From an uncultured Lentisphaerota bacterium (GTDB lineage Bacteria > Verrucomicrobiota > Lentisphaeria > Oligosphaerales > CAITYL01), in the NCBI GenBank assembly GCA_903921725.1, contig CAIXRA010000067.1, positions 1 through 55,152 of the forward strand: 55,152 bases of DNA, written 5' to 3'. How positions within the stretch are numbered: the first letter of the stretch is position 1; every line of letters starts with the position of its first letter. The position numbers and the translations under genes were made by a program. A model generated the notes under the pieces. It saw only the letters and a list, made by a program, of their open reading frames with translations, had not been told where the DNA came from and did no database searches. This document shows positions 41,156 to 48,785 of this stretch, piece by piece.

Positions 41156-41338
41156 TACTTTACTATACTTCCATCATCCCGCCACCCCGCGCAACGCCCC
41201 GCGGAAAATATTTTTTCTGTAACTACCGCCCGTTGCACCGGCCACCGCCATGCGCTTTTACTGCACGGCGCGCGGGGCGCAATTTTTATATTTTACTAAA
41301 CTATACTATAGTTAAGTTCAGTAAACGTAAGTAAAGTA
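41156..41338. promoter_or_regulatory. AT-rich repeat region upstream of TubR-like gene (candidate centromere/operator)
   Basis: TACTTTACT at 41156-41164 and its inverse AGTAAAGTA at 41330-41338 bound the region. ACTATACT occurs at 41162-41169 and 41300-41307. AACTATA-C-TATAGTT (41299-41313) is a perfect palindrome flanked by TTTACT (41292-41297) and AGTAAA (41320-41325). The AT clusters contrast sharply with the GC-rich surroundings. They resemble iterons bound by a winged-helix partition or regulator protein. Confidence 0.6.
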
Positions 41339-41774
41339 ATCTGCGTGTGTGGCTGGCGGTGTTGGGGGCGGTGGGGGCGGCGTGCGGAATCCGCCTCAAA
41401 TCAAGGGTGCCTCAACGGGGTAGGGTGCCCAATTCTCACGCGCCGCTACGGCACGGGACATGCCCCGAAACTTTACCCAAGCCGTTCGGGAGATGCGCGC
41501 CACGGACACGCGGGGCATGGCTGGCTTCGGCTTGTGCCGTGCCCCCGCTTTCCCTGACGGCCTTGCAACCCAAATCCCCGCGACTGGACTGTAGCCGGGC
41601 GTGAGCCCGTTCACCCGGCAGAAAACACCCCGCGGCGCCAAGCCCAACGGCGCCCTTGTTTTTGCGGAGTCCGCACGTTACACTATGCACCGGCATCGGG
41701 CGTTGTGCGGGGCGGCACGGGGATGGGAATCCTCCCGCTTCCCGCCACCCGCCCATTGCGGGAGTCCGGGACGC
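41339..41774. repeat. glycogen synthase upstream region with imperfect inverted repeat
   Basis: No gene. An imperfect inverted repeat spans about 41447-41545: CATGCCCCG (41459-41467) against CGGGGCATG (41511-41519), and ACGGCACG against GTGCCGT further out. A second short GCCGGGCGTGAGCCCG hairpin lies near 41590. No clear promoter was found. Confidence 0.5.
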
Positions 41775-44471
41775 ATGACCTATTTCAGTCTTTACTTCGC
41801 CGCGCACCAGCCGCGCTACCTGAAGCGCAATCCGACGCTGGCGGCGCCATTCGACGACCTGATGGCGCAGGAGCAGCTCGCCCGCTTGGCGAAGCAGTGC
41901 TATCTGCCGGCAAACGACCTTCTGGCGCGTCTGGTGGCGGAGCATCCGCCGTTCAGCATCTGCCTCGGCGTGAGCGGGACGCTGCTTGCGGCGGCGCGGC
42001 GCTTCGAGCCGGCCGTGCTGAAGAGTTTCCAGAAGCTCGCCGAGCTGGGGCAAAAGACCGGCCGCATCGAGTTTGCCGCCATGCCTTTCCATCATTCGCT
42101 GGCAAGCCTGTTCCGCGACGGCGGCAAGGAGGAGTTCCAGGCGGAAATCTTGTTGCACCGGGAGCTGCTCAAGGAGTTGTTGCAGGCGGAGCCCGCCACG
42201 CTGGTGAACGCGGATCTGCTCTTCAATAACAGCCTGGCCGGTCTGGCTGGGGATCTTGGTTTCCGCGCGGTGCTATGCGAGCGCCATGAAGGGCTGATGG
42301 CCGGCCCGCCGACCAACGCGCTGTTCACGGACCGCATCCGCCGCGTCAAGATCCTGGCGCGCAATCCCGGACTCAGCCAGGGGCTGGCCATGCTCGCCGC
42401 GCGCAACGAGACGCGCGCCGACGCCCTCGACCGCTGGCTGGGCGAGCTGAACGGTACCGCGGCCTTCGCAGGGCTGCCGTACGAGGTGCTGGGCGGGGGC
42501 AGGGCGGCTGAATTCTGGGAGGCGCTTGCCAAACGCATGAAAAAACGCGCCGACGTCGCCATGGCCACGCCCTCCGCCGTGGCCGCCGCGGAGTGGGGCG
42601 AGCTTTCAGTGGCAAGCGTGGACGACCTGGCGACGAGTTCCTGGGCCGAGCCGGGCCGCGGCACCAGCCGCTGGTTCGGCAACGCCGCGCAGCAGAACCT
42701 CTTCCAGGCGCACCAGCAGATGGAGGCCAAGGTCAAGACCCGCGGCGACGAGAACCTGCTCGACATCTGGCGCAACCTCGGCGCCGCCGACCATTTCGCG
42801 CACATGTGCACCGTCCCCTGCGAGGCCGTCGGCAGCCTGCCGCCGCCGCCAAACCCGCTGGAGGACGCCACGCTGGCCGTCGCCGCCTATTCCGCCGCGC
42901 TGGCCGAGCTGCGCTGCGAGCTGGGCGGGGCCAAGGCCTCCTGGCACATCAAGAAGGCCGCGCGCCGGCCGCGCATCCTGCTGGTGACGCCGGAGGTGAC
43001 GGAGCTTCCCAGCGGCATCGGCAACCTGGCCAACTTCGTGCACGCCAAGGGCGGCGGCCTGGCCGACATCAGCGCCGCGCTGGTCGCGGAGATGGTCCGC
43101 CTCGGGCTCGACGTGCACATCGCGCTGCCGAAGTACGAGCGGCAGATCTGCGACTTCGCCAACATCTCCCGCTCCGAGCTGGACCGGCTCACCAGCCTTT
43201 TTCAGAACTCCGAGGCGATCCATCTCGTCCAGGACTCCTCCTTCGCCTACATCAAGGACGTGTACGAGGCCAAGGGCGTCAATTCCGCCCTGCACCGCGC
43301 CGAGGCGTTCCAGCGCGCCGTCATCAACCAGGTTTTCGACGTGGCCATGCCCGGCCACGGCAAGATGCTTGTGCACTGCAACGACTGGATGACCGGCCTG
43401 ATTCCCGCCGCCGCCAAGTCCCGCGGCATTCCCTCGATTTTCACCCTGCACAACGTCCACACCAACAAGGACACGCTGCGCAGCCTGGAGCGCTGCGGCA
43501 TCGACGTCTCCCGCTTCTGGCGCGACCTCTACCTGGAGAAGCATCCCGATTTCGTGCCGAATCCGTGGGACACGATAGGCGTGGACTTCCTGCTCAGCGG
43601 CATCAAGGCCTCCAACATCGTCAACACCGTCAGCCCGACCTTCCTTCTGGAGATTGTCAACGGCTACTTCCCGGACATCGTCTCCTGGCAAGTCCGTGAA
43701 GAGGTCAAGGCCAAGTACCATGCCGGCTGCGCCGCGGGGATCCTGAACTCGCCGAAGAGCAACGTGGATCCGCGCATCGCCGTCGGCCTCAAGCGCAACT
43801 TCGACGAGTCCACCGTGATGGAGGCCAAGCGCGAGAACAAGGTAGAGTTCCAGCAGCAGATGGGGCTGCAGGCGAACCCGGACGCGCCGCTTTTCTTCTG
43901 GCCGCACCGGCTCTACGAGCAGAAGGGGCCGCAGCTCCTGGCGGAGATTGCGCACAACCTCATGCTTCAGTACGCGAAGGACGGCATGCAGATTGCCATC
44001 GTCGGCAACGGCGACAAGCGCTGGGAGGAGTTTTTCGGCTCGCTTGCGACCGCCAGCAACGGGCGCATGGCCTGCCGCCGCTTCAACGACGCGCTCAGCG
44101 AGCTTGGCAAGGCCGCCGCCGACTTCATCCTCATGCCGTCGCTCTACGAGCCGTGCGGCCTGCCGCAGATGGAGGGGCTGCGCTACGGCACCCTGCCGGT
44201 CGTCCGCGCCACCGGCGGCCTCAAGGATTCCATCCAGCATCTGGACATTGCGCACGACACGGGCAACGGCTTTGTTTTCAACGACTTCAAGTCCGACGCC
44301 ATGGCTTGGGCGATCCACGAGGCGATGCGCTACTGGCGGCAGCCGTTCGCCGGCCGCGAGCGCACCACCCGCCGCGTCATGCGCGAGTCCATGTCCAACT
44401 TCAATCTGGAGAATACCACTCTTCAGTACGTCGCCCTCTACGAGCGGCTGCTCGGCGAGAAGCTGATCTGA
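41775..44471 (+). CDS. GH57-like / glycogen synthase (GT5) fusion
   Basis: 898 residues from ATG 41775 (MTYFSLYFAAHQPRYLKRNP). The first ~390 residues look like a GH57 alpha-amylase/glucanotransferase-type domain (SICLGVSGTLLAAARRFEP, EFAAMPFHHSLASLF, LLFNNSLAGLAGDLGFRAVL). From about 398 on it is a GT5 glycogen synthase: PRILLVTPEVTELP, KGGGLADISAALVAEM, HCNDWMTGLIPAAA, FTLHNVHTNKDTL, and the donor-site PSLYEPCGLPQMEGLRYG with ATGGLKDS. It elongates alpha-1,4-glucan from a nucleotide sugar. The amylase-like half may act on or prime the same polymer. It is monocistronic with a terminator. The frame is open upstream but without conserved sequence. Confidence 0.88.
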   Translation: MTYFSLYFAAHQPRYLKRNPTLAAPFDDLMAQEQLARLAKQCYLPANDLLARLVAEHPPFSICLGVSGTLLAAARRFEPAVLKSFQKLAELGQKTGRIEFAAMPFHHSLASLFRDGGKEEFQAEILLHRELLKELLQAEPATLVNADLLFNNSLAGLAGDLGFRAVLCERHEGLMAGPPTNALFTDRIRRVKILARNPGLSQGLAMLAARNETRADALDRWLGELNGTAAFAGLPYEVLGGGRAAEFWEALAKRMKKRADVAMATPSAVAAAEWGELSVASVDDLATSSWAEPGRGTSRWFGNAAQQNLFQAHQQMEAKVKTRGDENLLDIWRNLGAADHFAHMCTVPCEAVGSLPPPPNPLEDATLAVAAYSAALAELRCELGGAKASWHIKKAARRPRILLVTPEVTELPSGIGNLANFVHAKGGGLADISAALVAEMVRLGLDVHIALPKYERQICDFANISRSELDRLTSLFQNSEAIHLVQDSSFAYIKDVYEAKGVNSALHRAEAFQRAVINQVFDVAMPGHGKMLVHCNDWMTGLIPAAAKSRGIPSIFTLHNVHTNKDTLRSLERCGIDVSRFWRDLYLEKHPDFVPNPWDTIGVDFLLSGIKASNIVNTVSPTFLLEIVNGYFPDIVSWQVREEVKAKYHAGCAAGILNSPKSNVDPRIAVGLKRNFDESTVMEAKRENKVEFQQQMGLQANPDAPLFFWPHRLYEQKGPQLLAEIAHNLMLQYAKDGMQIAIVGNGDKRWEEFFGSLATASNGRMACRRFNDALSELGKAAADFILMPSLYEPCGLPQMEGLRYGTLPVVRATGGLKDSIQHLDIAHDTGNGFVFNDFKSDAMAWAIHEAMRYWRQPFAGRERTTRRVMRESMSNFNLENTTLQYVALYERLLGEKLI

Positions 44472-44490
44472 GCTGGGGGCAGGGCGCAAA

Positions 44491-44526
44491 AAAAGCCGGA
44501 GGACCAAGGGCGGTCTCCGGCTTTTT
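44491..44526 (+). terminator. terminator after glycogen synthase
   Basis: AGCCGGAG (44494-44501) / CTCCGGCT (44515-44522) stem extended by ACC/GGT, followed by a T-run (TTTTTCTTT). It also has an A-run upstream, so it could serve the minus-strand tRNA-His transcript. Confidence 0.85.
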
Positions 44527-44535
44527 CTTTCAAAA

Positions 44536-44613
44536 TGGGGTGAGTGACGGGGCTCGAACCCGCGGCCTGAAGATCCACAATCTTCCGCTCTAACCAACTG
44601 AGCTACACCCACC
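44536..44613 (-). tRNA. tRNA-His (GUG anticodon)
   Basis: On the minus strand the acceptor GTGGGTG pairs with CACTCAC. An extra 5' G (44613) faces C73, the G-1 identity element of histidine tRNAs. Anticodon loop TTGTGGA gives GUG. CCA is encoded (44536-44538). Confidence 0.95.
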
Positions 44614-44741
44614 ATCGCAAAAAAAGAGGTGGATAATATGATGCCGTAACGCCGGGTTGCAACCCGGAACCGTCGGAACCGGGTCGCAAAACAGGGCCGT
44701 ACGCGGTAGGCTTCGCCATCGGAAATGACGGGGGAGGGCAC

Positions 44742-45617
44742 ATGAAAATCGGCTGGATCGGCACGGGTGTGATGGGCGTTTCGATGGCGGGGCATCTGCA
44801 GGGGGCGGGGCATGCGCTTGCCGTGTGCAGCCGGACGCGCGCGAAGGCGGAGCCGCTGCTGGCGGCGGGCGCGGCGTGGTGCGACACGCCTGCGGAGGTT
44901 GCGGAGTCCGCGGAGCTTGTCTTCACCATGGTCGGCTTCCCGCAGGACGTGGAGGCGGTCTACTTCGGGCAGGGCGGCCTGTTCTCGGCTCGCGGCGGCG
45001 CCCGCTGTTTTGTGGACATGACGACCAGCCCGCCGGAGCTGATGCGGCGGCTGGCGGTGGAGGCCGCCGCGCGCGGCGCGGAGTTTTTGGACGCGCCGGT
45101 TTCCGGCGGCGATGTCGGCGCGCGCAATGCGGCGCTGGCAATCATGGTTGGCGGCGGCGCGGCGGCGTTCGTGCGCGCGCTGCCGTTGTTCAAGCTGATG
45201 GGTAAAAACATCGCGCGGCTCGGGCCGTGCGGCGCCGGGCAGCACGCGAAGATGTGCAACCAGATCCTGATCGCGGGGAACATGGTCGGCGTCTGCGAGG
45301 CGTTGCTGTACGCGAAGCGCGCGGGGCTGGATGCGGAGGCGGTCGTCGGCATCGTCAGCCAGGGCGCGGCCGGGTCGTGGTCGCTGAGCAACCTCGCGCC
45401 GCGGATTCTACAGGGGAACTTCGACCCCGGCTTCTATGTGGAGCATTTCATCAAGGATCTCGGCATCGCGCTGCGCGAGTCGCGGGCGATGGGGCTGAAG
45501 CTGCCCGGGCTGGCGCTGGCCGCGGAGCTGTATGAGCGCGTCGGCGAACTCGGCATGGGGCGGCGGGGCACGCAGGCGCTCTTCCTGGCGCTGGAGGCGA
45601 TGCAGGGGCCGGCGTGA
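44742..45617 (+). CDS. beta-hydroxyacid dehydrogenase (3-hydroxyisobutyrate/tartronate semialdehyde reductase family)
   Basis: 291 residues. N-terminal NAD(P) motif GWIGTGVMGVSMAGHL, substrate-binding DAPVSGGDVGARNAALAIMV, and catalytic Lys in AGQHAKMCNQ (about 170) are the hallmarks of the family (GarR, MmsB, YihU and relatives). It interconverts a beta-hydroxyacid and its semialdehyde; substrate not resolvable. It starts 130 bp after the divergent tRNA-His gene and is convergent with the kinase-like gene. Confidence 0.9.
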   Translation: MKIGWIGTGVMGVSMAGHLQGAGHALAVCSRTRAKAEPLLAAGAAWCDTPAEVAESAELVFTMVGFPQDVEAVYFGQGGLFSARGGARCFVDMTTSPPELMRRLAVEAAARGAEFLDAPVSGGDVGARNAALAIMVGGGAAAFVRALPLFKLMGKNIARLGPCGAGQHAKMCNQILIAGNMVGVCEALLYAKRAGLDAEAVVGIVSQGAAGSWSLSNLAPRILQGNFDPGFYVEHFIKDLGIALRESRAMGLKLPGLALAAELYERVGELGMGRRGTQALFLALEAMQGPA

Positions 45618-45633
45618 CGGCCGCTTGGCGGCG

Positions 45634-45673
45634 TTTCGTGTTGCCTGTTGCGCGTTGAACACGGAACACGAAA
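45634..45673. repeat. small inverted repeat between convergent genes
   Basis: TTTCGTGTT (45634-45642) and AACACGAAA (45665-45673) surround a GTTGCCTGTTGCGCGTTGAAC stretch. The CGTGTT/AACACG core recurs in other spacers, e.g. near 7210. It is a dispersed-repeat candidate that may also terminate both convergent genes. Confidence 0.5.
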
Positions 45674-45727
45674 CGATTCGGCGCCGGCCGGGATGGCTGC
45701 CCTCCCGCGGGGCGGACGGAAACAGCC

Positions 45728-47791
45728 TTACTGGAACGCGCCGGGGATGTAGCGTTTGACGATTTCGGCGATCTTGGGATTCTTCTTGACGGCTTCCCGC
45801 GCGCAGGACTCGGCCTGCTCCTTCCGCTCGTACCAGTCGTAGACGACGGCCAGGCGGAAGTAATCGTCGCCGAGATTCTCGACGGCGGTGGCGCGGTCGC
45901 CGGTGCCGGAAACGCCGACGCGCTTGGCTTTCTGCGCGACGTTGTCCGCCAGGAAGACAATCTGCTGGTCGGCGGAGATGTCTTTCCACTGGACGAGCAC
46001 GGGCTTCGAGCGTCCGCGCACCACGACGATGATCTCCTTGTCGTTTGCGCCCATGACCGAGCCGAAGACCGTCCGGCCGTTCTTCAGCTGGATGCCGTGG
46101 TTGGCGTCAAAGGTGATCTTGGAGTGCAGCCATTCGGTGCGGAGTTCCGTGATCAGGCTCACGCGTTGTGTTTCGCGCTTGCGGGCGGCTTCCGGAATCG
46201 TGGCGATGTAGGCGGCGAGTTCACCCTTGATGCGGGCGAAGTTGAGGTCGTCCGGCCGCGGGCGTTTGGATGTGTCGAAGTTGGCAGGTGCCGCTGTTCC
46301 GCCGGTGGTTTCCGCGGCAATCGGTTTTTGCGGCGCGGGCGCGGCGGCTTCTTCCGGCGCGGCGGGGGCCGCGGGGGCTTCGGTCGGCACGGGGGTGCCG
46401 TCGGGCCTTTCCGGCGCCAGGCTGGCCGGCGGCGTTGCCGGGACGGCTGGCACGAACGTTTCCTCGGGTGCGTCAGCGGGGGTGTCTGACGCTTGCGTCT
46501 CCGGCGCGGCGGCGACCGGGACGGCCAAGGGCCGCGTTGCCGGTGAGGCGGGGCTTGCGGCCTGCCGCTTGACGGGTGCGGCCGTTGTGGAGATGACCGG
46601 TGGCGTGCTGGCCGCCGGCTGACCCGCCCGCTCCACGAGCGGCTGGAGCCGATTCAGGACAAGGATGCCGATGCCGATTCCCGCCAGCAGCAGCAGGAAC
46701 AGGATGGCCGCGATGACGGCGATCCGCCCGCCTTTTTTCTGCCGGAGCTTGCCGGTCGCCGAGGCGGGAGGCGGCTGCACGGGGGTGGCCACGGAAAGCT
46801 GGAGCTTGCGGCGGCCCGCGTCCGCCCTGTCGCCGGCGGGGGAGGCGGTGCGGCTTCGGAGGTGGCCCGTAAGGATGGCGATGACGCCTGCGTAGTTGTG
46901 CGGCCGCTGTTCGGGCATGCCGGCGAGCATGGAGGCAAGCAGTTCCGCAACGGCGGCCGGCACACGGACGTGAGGGGGCAGGGCGGGCGGCGGTTCCGTC
47001 TGGCGGTGCCGGAACTCCACCTCGGAGTTTTCACCGGAGAACGGCGGCACGCCCGCCAGCATGTGGTAAAGGACGGCGCCAAGGCTGTAGATGTCGCTGC
47101 GTTCGTCACCGTGGCCGCCCAGCCCAAGCTCGGGGCTCAGGTAGGAGACGGTGGAGTGGCAGGCGCTGACATTATCCAGCACCGAGCATTCGTTGCGCCA
47201 GCCGCACTGGGCCAGGCCGAAGTCCCCAATGCGGGCCTCGTCCTCGTCGTCAAAGAGGATGTTTTGCGGCACGACATTGCCATGCAGGATGCTTTTTTGA
47301 AGCGCCGCTTCCAACCCTTGGGCGACGTTCAACGCCACTTTGAGCGAAAAGTCGACCGTGAACGCGTCCCGCCTCTCGCGGAGCCAGCGGGCGAGGGAGG
47401 ATTTGCGCATGTACTGCATCACCAGGTGGGCGCTGCCGTCGGCGTCGCCGCAGGAAAAAGTCGGGACGATGCGCGGGTGCGAGACTTGGGCGATCCTGCG
47501 CGCCTCGGCGAGGAAAAGCTGGGCCTGTTCCGGCGAGATGGAGTCGCGGAGCACCTTGACGGCGACATCGCGGTCCAGGCGCGTGTCGAGTGCGCGGTAG
47601 ACCACGGACACCCGCCCCTCGCCCACGGCCTCCTCCAAAAGGAAGCCGTCCAGCCAGCGCGGAGCGAGGAACGTCTTCCCGCAGGCGGGGCATTCAATCT
47701 CCGAAAAGGCCGGAACGCCGGTGATGTCCAGCTTCTGCGAACAGAAGGGACACGCAATTTTGAGAACGTCGGGTCGTGTGTTCATGCTCAT
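45728..47791 (-). CDS. membrane-anchored Ser/Thr kinase-like protein, probable pseudokinase
   Basis: 687 residues if started at ATG 47789-47791 (47783-47785 is also possible; the longest frame uses TTG). An N-terminal zinc ribbon (CPFC at 14-17, CPAC at 34-37) is followed by a Hanks-type kinase domain (about 48-310). VAVK Lys79 and DFG (190-192) remain. The catalytic loop reads HGNVVPQN instead of HRDLKPxN, so both the catalytic Asp and the Lys are lost, and the Gly-rich loop is GEGRVSVV. A TM helix spans about 356-378, then a long Pro/Ala-rich linker and an extracytoplasmic C-terminal domain (TVFGSVMGANDKEIIVVVRG). Likely a signalling scaffold rather than an active kinase. No partner genes adjoin. 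Confidence 0.85.
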   Translation of the reverse strand: MSMNTRPDVLKIACPFCSQKLDITGVPAFSEIECPACGKTFLAPRWLDGFLLEEAVGEGRVSVVYRALDTRLDRDVAVKVLRDSISPEQAQLFLAEARRIAQVSHPRIVPTFSCGDADGSAHLVMQYMRKSSLARWLRERRDAFTVDFSLKVALNVAQGLEAALQKSILHGNVVPQNILFDDEDEARIGDFGLAQCGWRNECSVLDNVSACHSTVSYLSPELGLGGHGDERSDIYSLGAVLYHMLAGVPPFSGENSEVEFRHRQTEPPPALPPHVRVPAAVAELLASMLAGMPEQRPHNYAGVIAILTGHLRSRTASPAGDRADAGRRKLQLSVATPVQPPPASATGKLRQKKGGRIAVIAAILFLLLLAGIGIGILVLNRLQPLVERAGQPAASTPPVISTTAAPVKRQAASPASPATRPLAVPVAAAPETQASDTPADAPEETFVPAVPATPPASLAPERPDGTPVPTEAPAAPAAPEEAAAPAPQKPIAAETTGGTAAPANFDTSKRPRPDDLNFARIKGELAAYIATIPEAARKRETQRVSLITELRTEWLHSKITFDANHGIQLKNGRTVFGSVMGANDKEIIVVVRGRSKPVLVQWKDISADQQIVFLADNVAQKAKRVGVSGTGDRATAVENLGDDYFRLAVVYDWYERKEQAESCAREAVKKNPKIAEIVKRYIPGAFQ

Positions 47792-47888
47792 GTGCGGATG
47801 CCGTGCCAATCTTGCCGTGCCGGGTTGGTCGTCCGGCGAAAAGGCGGAATCATGGTGAAGAGTTCTAATGTAGCCGGAAGCACCCGTC

Positions 47889-47916
47889 TTGCAACTGGAA
47901 AAGGAAATGCTATGGT
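47889..47916 (+). promoter_or_regulatory. candidate tRNA-Glu promoter
   Basis: TTGCAA (47889-47894), 16-bp spacer, TATGGT (47911-47916), about 25 bp before the tRNA. Judged by consensus only. Confidence 0.4.
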
Positions 47917-47940
47917 ATTTACTCGTTTTTTTAAGGCCGC

Positions 47941-48016
47941 GTCCTCATCGTCTAGAGGCCTAGGACATCGCCCTTTCACGGCGACGACCGGGGTTCGAAT
48001 CCCCGTGGGGACGCCA
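47941..48016 (+). tRNA. tRNA-Glu (UUC anticodon)
   Basis: 76 nt including encoded CCA. Acceptor GTCCTCA pairs with TGGGGAC. Anticodon stem TCGCC/GGCGA with loop CTTTCAC gives UUC. T-loop GGTTCGAATCC is canonical. Confidence 0.95.
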
Positions 48017-48099
48017 TTTTTTCATCCTGATCCTCCCGGGTGAGGTGGAGTGCCGGAATTCCCGGCCGCATGCGCGGCTGGCGGACTCGCGGGGGCGTT

Positions 48100-48525
48100 A
48101 TGAATTTCTTCTGGCGCTGGCTTGTCCTTTCCGTGGCGGTCCTGGTGGCCGTGCATCTGAAATTCCTCGGCATCCACTGCGACCGTGGATGGCCGGCGCT
48201 CCTGACCGTCTCCTTGCTGCTCGGCATCGTCAACGCATTTGTGCGCCCTTTGCTCGTGGCGGTTACACTGCCCGTCGTCGTCCTCTCCTTTGGCGTGGCG
48301 CTCCTTTTCATCAATGCGCTGCTCTTTTATGCGGTCGGGCACATGGTGGAAGGGTTCCATGTGGATAGCTTTGCCTCCGCGTTCGGCGGATCTCTTGTAA
48401 TCGGCATGATTTCCTTTTTCTTGGGCGGACTCCGCTCCCGGACGCGCCGCACCCCGGCGTCTCCGCCGCCTTCGCGCCGCCGTTCCGGCCCGCCTCCTGG
48501 AAATGGTCCTATCATTGATGTGTGA
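48100..48525 (+). CDS. phage-holin-family / DUF360-type membrane protein
   Basis: 141 residues from ATG 48100 (MNFFWRWLVLSVAVLVAVHL), preceded by a G-rich but unclear Shine-Dalgarno. There are four hydrophobic segments, with the conserved LLGIVNAFVRPLLVAVTLPV loop and INALLFYAVGHMVEGFHVDS typical of the YvlD/DUF360 family, often labelled holin superfamily IV. It is a small inner-membrane protein of unknown function. The C-terminus is a Pro/Arg-rich cytoplasmic tail. A homopolymer tract starts six bases after the stop. Confidence 0.85.
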   Translation: MNFFWRWLVLSVAVLVAVHLKFLGIHCDRGWPALLTVSLLLGIVNAFVRPLLVAVTLPVVVLSFGVALLFINALLFYAVGHMVEGFHVDSFASAFGGSLVIGMISFFLGGLRSRTRRTPASPPPSRRRSGPPPGNGPIIDV

Positions 48526-48530
48526 CGCCG

Positions 48531-48550
48531 CCCCCCCCCCCCTTTTTTTT
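48531..48550. repeat. C12-T8 homopolymer tract
   Basis: Twelve C then eight T immediately downstream of the four-TM protein gene and 235 bp before the giant repeat-protein gene. It could be slippage-prone or an assembly/sequencing weak point. No coding frame crosses it. Confidence 0.7.
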
Positions 48551-48643
48551 GGCCGCCGGAAAAACAGGAGAGTCAATCATTTTTTGTGCGAGCGGTGCTT
48601 TTACGATTACCTATTACTTTTTCTTAAATTCATGATACGGGGA

Positions 48644-48672
48644 TTGACATTTTTGTTACGATGGTTTATCTT
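48644..48672 (+). promoter_or_regulatory. promoter of the giant repeat-protein gene
   Basis: TTGACA (48644-48649), 17-bp spacer, TATCTT (48667-48672) in an AT-rich stretch. The ~100-nt leader contains an imperfect hairpin (AAAGC-ACAC near 48713 against GTGTGGCTTT near 48743-48752). Confidence 0.6.
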
Positions 48673-48785
48673 TTATATGATTTACATAGGCGCATAGGGC
48701 CGAGTGTTGAAAAGCACACAAGCGCTTTTACCGGCTTTTTGCGTGTGGCTTTCATGGAAAAATCCAAGACATGAGGAATCTCAAC

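Noticed and set aside
42606..45245. 879-codon minus-strand frame across glycogen synthase, tRNA-His and the dehydrogenase
   Set aside because: Crosses a tRNA and terminator and is antisense to two well-supported genes.
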